Positions 59,780 to 64,000 of a DNA stretch of 64,000 bases are shown here, piece after piece. The stretch is from NCBI GenBank assembly GCA_902826615.1, contig CADEFN010000007.1:1-64000 (forward strand), written 5' to 3'. Under the pieces are notes generated by a model, which was not told the DNA's origin, ran no database searches, and worked only from the letters and a program-made list of their open reading frames with translations. Numbering within the stretch: the first letter of the stretch is position 1; every line of letters starts with the position of its first letter. The stretch is from an uncultured Gemmatimonadota bacterium. Lineage in GTDB: Bacteria; Gemmatimonadota; Gemmatimonadetes; Gemmatimonadales; Gemmatimonadaceae. Both the position numbers and the translations under genes were made by a program.

Positions 59780-60369
59780 GCCACCACCTCCGAGCGGCTG
59801 CGCACGTACCACTCCGTGAGTGGCTCCCACTCGCCACGCGCCCTGAGCAGCACTTCGGCAAACTCGCGAATGGCGCCGTCACCACCCTTGCGCTCCAGGC
59901 GATAGTGTGCCGACTCGATGGCGTCTCGTGAGGCATTGTCCACCACCACGGCAAGCCCGACTTCGCGCAACACACCCACATCCGGCAGATCATCGCCAAT
60001 GAAGGCGATCTCGTGCATGCCGATCCCGCGGCGCTCCGCGATCGACCGGAGTGCTGGAAGCTTGCGGGCATGTTCGTCCTGCACCAGGTCGTCGACGCCC
60101 AGTTCGCGGCCCCGGAGCGCAACACTTTCCGAGACACGACCAGTGATAATGGCCACAAGGATACCCGCCTTCTGCAGCATCTTGATCCCGAGCCCATCCT
60201 GAATCTCGTAGCGCTTGAGCTCCACGCGGCTGCCGCCGGCATCACCGAGGTAGATGCCGCCGTCCGTGAGCACGCCGTCGACGTCCAGACCGACCAAACG
60301 AATGGAAGCGGCCAGCGCCGGTCCTTCGCTGGTGTCGAGAATGCTGCGCCAGAGGGGCAGGTCGCTCAT
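59776..60369 (-). CDS. kdsC: KDO-8-phosphate phosphatase (HAD family)
   Basis: 197 residues. Removes phosphate from KDO-8-phosphate. HAD motif I VGLDVDGVLTDGGIYLGD, motif II AIITGR, and motif IV FIGDDLPDVGVLREVG are clear. No cap domain, as expected for KdsC tetramers. The C-terminal ~20 residues extend slightly beyond the core. Confidence 0.93.
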   Translation of the reverse strand: MSDLPLWRSILDTSEGPALAASIRLVGLDVDGVLTDGGIYLGDAGGSRVELKRYEIQDGLGIKMLQKAGILVAIITGRVSESVALRGRELGVDDLVQDEHARKLPALRSIAERRGIGMHEIAFIGDDLPDVGVLREVGLAVVVDNASRDAIESAHYRLERKGGDGAIREFAEVLLRARGEWEPLTEWYVRSRSEVVA

Positions 60370-61190
60370 GCGCGCGCAGCGCTCCAGACGGCGATGGTGC
60401 GCGTGAGGAGTGGGGCCAGTTCGTGCAGGGGGAGCATATTCGCACCATCACTCGGCGCGTTCGCCGGGTCGGGATGCGTTTCGAGAAAGAGGCCGTCGAC
60501 GCCAGCTGCGGCGGCCGCCAGGACCAGTGTGGGGATGTGCTCACGCACACCTCCGGACGCACCACCCTCCCCCTTCCCCGGTTGTTGTACCGAGTGGGTT
60601 CCGTCGAAGATCACGGGTGCACCAGTCGCCGATCGCATCCGGGCAAAGGCTCGTACATCGACCACCAGGTCACCATACCCGAAGAAGGTGCCTCGTTCGG
60701 TCACCGCCACCGACTCGTCAGGCAGGGCGACGGGAGCGGGTCGCGCGCTCCGTACCTTGGCCACCGCTCCCACCATCCCTTCCGGATGCATCCACTGCCC
60801 CTTCTTGATATTCACAGCCTTCCCGGTCGCGCCTGCCGCCTCGAGCAGATCGGTCTGCCGCGACAGAAAGGCCGGGATCTGCAGATAGTCGACGACCTCG
60901 GCGGCCATCGCACATTGCTCGGGGAGGTGCACGTCGGTCAGCACCGGCAGACCCGTGGCCACGCGCACGCGGCGGAGAATTTCGAGTCCCTCGTGCAGAC
61001 CCGGGCCTCGCACCGCACCTGCATTCGACCGGTTGGCCTTATCGAATGAGGACTTGTAGATGACACCACCCGGAATGGACGGCGCCAAACGTGCCAGTGC
61101 CTCACCCACCCGCACGTTGAGCTCGTAGCTCTCAACCACGCAGGGCCCGGCAATGAGGAAGAGCGTTCCCGTACTGAACCCGGCGCCCAT
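60366..61190 (-). CDS. kdsA: KDO-8-phosphate synthase
   Basis: 274 residues from ATG 61190, just after the pyrG stop. Condenses arabinose-5-phosphate with PEP. LIAGPCVVES, YKSSFDKANRSN, LTDVHLPEQ, IPAFLSRQTDLL, NIKKGQWMHPEGM and FDGTHSVQQPG are the family segments. The motif FDGTHSVQ rather than FDxTHCVQ may indicate the metal-independent or metal-dependent class; I do not decide. A longer frame upstream lies inside pyrG. Confidence 0.94.
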   Translation of the reverse strand: MGAGFSTGTLFLIAGPCVVESYELNVRVGEALARLAPSIPGGVIYKSSFDKANRSNAGAVRGPGLHEGLEILRRVRVATGLPVLTDVHLPEQCAMAAEVVDYLQIPAFLSRQTDLLEAAGATGKAVNIKKGQWMHPEGMVGAVAKVRSARPAPVALPDESVAVTERGTFFGYGDLVVDVRAFARMRSATGAPVIFDGTHSVQQPGKGEGGASGGVREHIPTLVLAAAAAGVDGLFLETHPDPANAPSDGANMLPLHELAPLLTRTIAVWSAARA

Positions 61191-61192
61191 CG

Positions 61193-63618
<2,426 letters not shown>

Positions 63619-63657
63619 GGGGTCGGGGCGCGCGGGGTCACTTCAGGCACGCCCGTC

Positions 63658-63685
63658 AAGTTATCCCTCCACACCCATGAATCAA
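63658..63685 (-). promoter_or_regulatory. Possible promoter of the kdsB-to-rpoN operon
   Basis: On the minus strand: TTGATT (63685-63680), 16-bp spacer, TAACTT (63663-63658), about 40 bp before the kdsB start. No other promoter this good was seen in the following genes up to rpoN, all of which overlap or lie within 2 bp. A T8 run on the plus strand (63702-63709) lies upstream of it. Confidence 0.4.
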
Positions 63686-63716
63686 AGCGCCGTTTTGGGC
63701 CTTTTTTTTGAAGGCT

Positions 63717-64000
63717 TCACCCTCGCGGGTGGAACTGCTTGTGCACGCTGCGGAGGTAGTCCCGGTTCACGTGCGTATAGATCTGGGTTGTGGAGATGTC
63801 GGCGTGGCCGAGCATCTCTTGCACCGCGCGGAGATCTGCCCCGCCTTCGAGCAGATGGGTCGCAAATGAGTGGCGGAGTGTGTGCGGCGAGACGTGTTTC
63901 TTGATTCCGGCTCGCTTGACGAGTGACTGCAGCACCTTCCAGGCCCCCATCCGGCTCAGGGGTCGGCCGCGGGCGTTCAGGAAGAGGATCCCCTCCCCCT
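63717..64000 (-). CDS. xerD: Tyrosine recombinase XerD, C-terminal part (cut by window edge)
   Basis: About 94 C-terminal residues are visible. They contain the catalytic HxxR ([19 protein letters not shown]), the [15 protein letters not shown] segment with the nucleophilic Tyr, and an ending (HKQFHPRG) close to that of E. coli XerD (HPRA). XerC/XerD resolve chromosome dimers at dif. The N-terminal part and start lie beyond base 64000. The gene points the same way as kdsB, with a 98-nt gap; I saw no clear terminator in it. Confidence 0.85.
   Translation of the reverse strand, partial: GEGILFLNARGRPLSRMGAWKVLQSLVKRAGIKKHVSPHTLRHSFATHLLEGGADLRAVQEMLGHADISTTQIYTHVNRDYLRSVHKQFHPRG

Noticed and set aside
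63700-63716. T-rich run as a terminator for a plus-strand gene
   Set aside because: No plus-strand gene ends there and no stem precedes the T run.

Overview
This 64 kb window is high-GC bacterial chromosome, almost entirely protein-coding. The gene content is that of a diderm (LPS-making) bacterium: BamA, Skp, LolC/E-LolD, LpxA/B/C/D/K, the KDO genes, and LptA-, LptB- and LptC-type proteins. It also carries genes more familiar from Firmicutes or Bacteroidetes: McsA-McsB-ClpC, BshC, a PorV/PorQ-like protein and a LpxC-FabZ fusion. Together these suggest a Gemmatimonadota-like organism. That placement is an inference from gene content, not from a phylogeny. I saw no insertion sequence, prophage or CRISPR array.

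Layout. 1-735: the 3' end of a 23S rRNA, a 5S rRNA and a strong intrinsic terminator. 739-4694: era runs straight out of that terminator, followed by a Trm112-like zinc protein, a PorV-like outer-membrane protein, a GGDEF-type protein and a zinc-ribbon protein. 4824-13594: a tightly overlapping series of prfB (with a programmed +1 frameshift), lysS, lolC/E, lolD, mcsA, mcsB and clpC, ending at a terminator. 13675-23651: the outer-membrane and lipid A block bamA-skp-lpxD-lpxC/fabZ-lpxA-gnnA-like-lpxB-DUF374-lpxK. 23684-34736: glutamate dehydrogenase, rlmH, bshC, murJ, uvrC, thrC, larC and a TPR lipoprotein-like or periplasmic protein. 34942-39546: DUF512 radical-SAM-like protein, der, plsY, gpsA and a MerR regulator, behind a good promoter. 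39580-42735: surE, pcm, a lysine-free acidic protein, acylphosphatase and apt. 42776-44178: tRNA-Arg(CCT), an AP2-like gene on the minus strand and a YfgM-like TPR protein.

44480-63618 is one minus-strand block read from right to left: kdsB-pyrG-kdsA-kdsC-kdsD-lptC-lptA-like-lptB-rpoN, then glycosyltransferases and a YfhO-type membrane protein, then dapF and a 1004-residue kinase/M23/PLP-enzyme fusion. It makes CMP-KDO, builds part of the LPS transport machine and encodes sigma-54. A partial xerD lies at the right edge.

The lipid A block and the KDO/Lpt block together cover most of LPS core-lipid A synthesis and export. LpxH/LpxI and KdtA are not in the window. The most unusual signals are a strictly phased, over-represented word (CGTTAGG) spread through nearly all operons, the three-domain fusion, an LptB with a 155-residue N-terminal extension, a gnnA-like gene without gnnB, and era placed 3 nt after an rRNA terminator.
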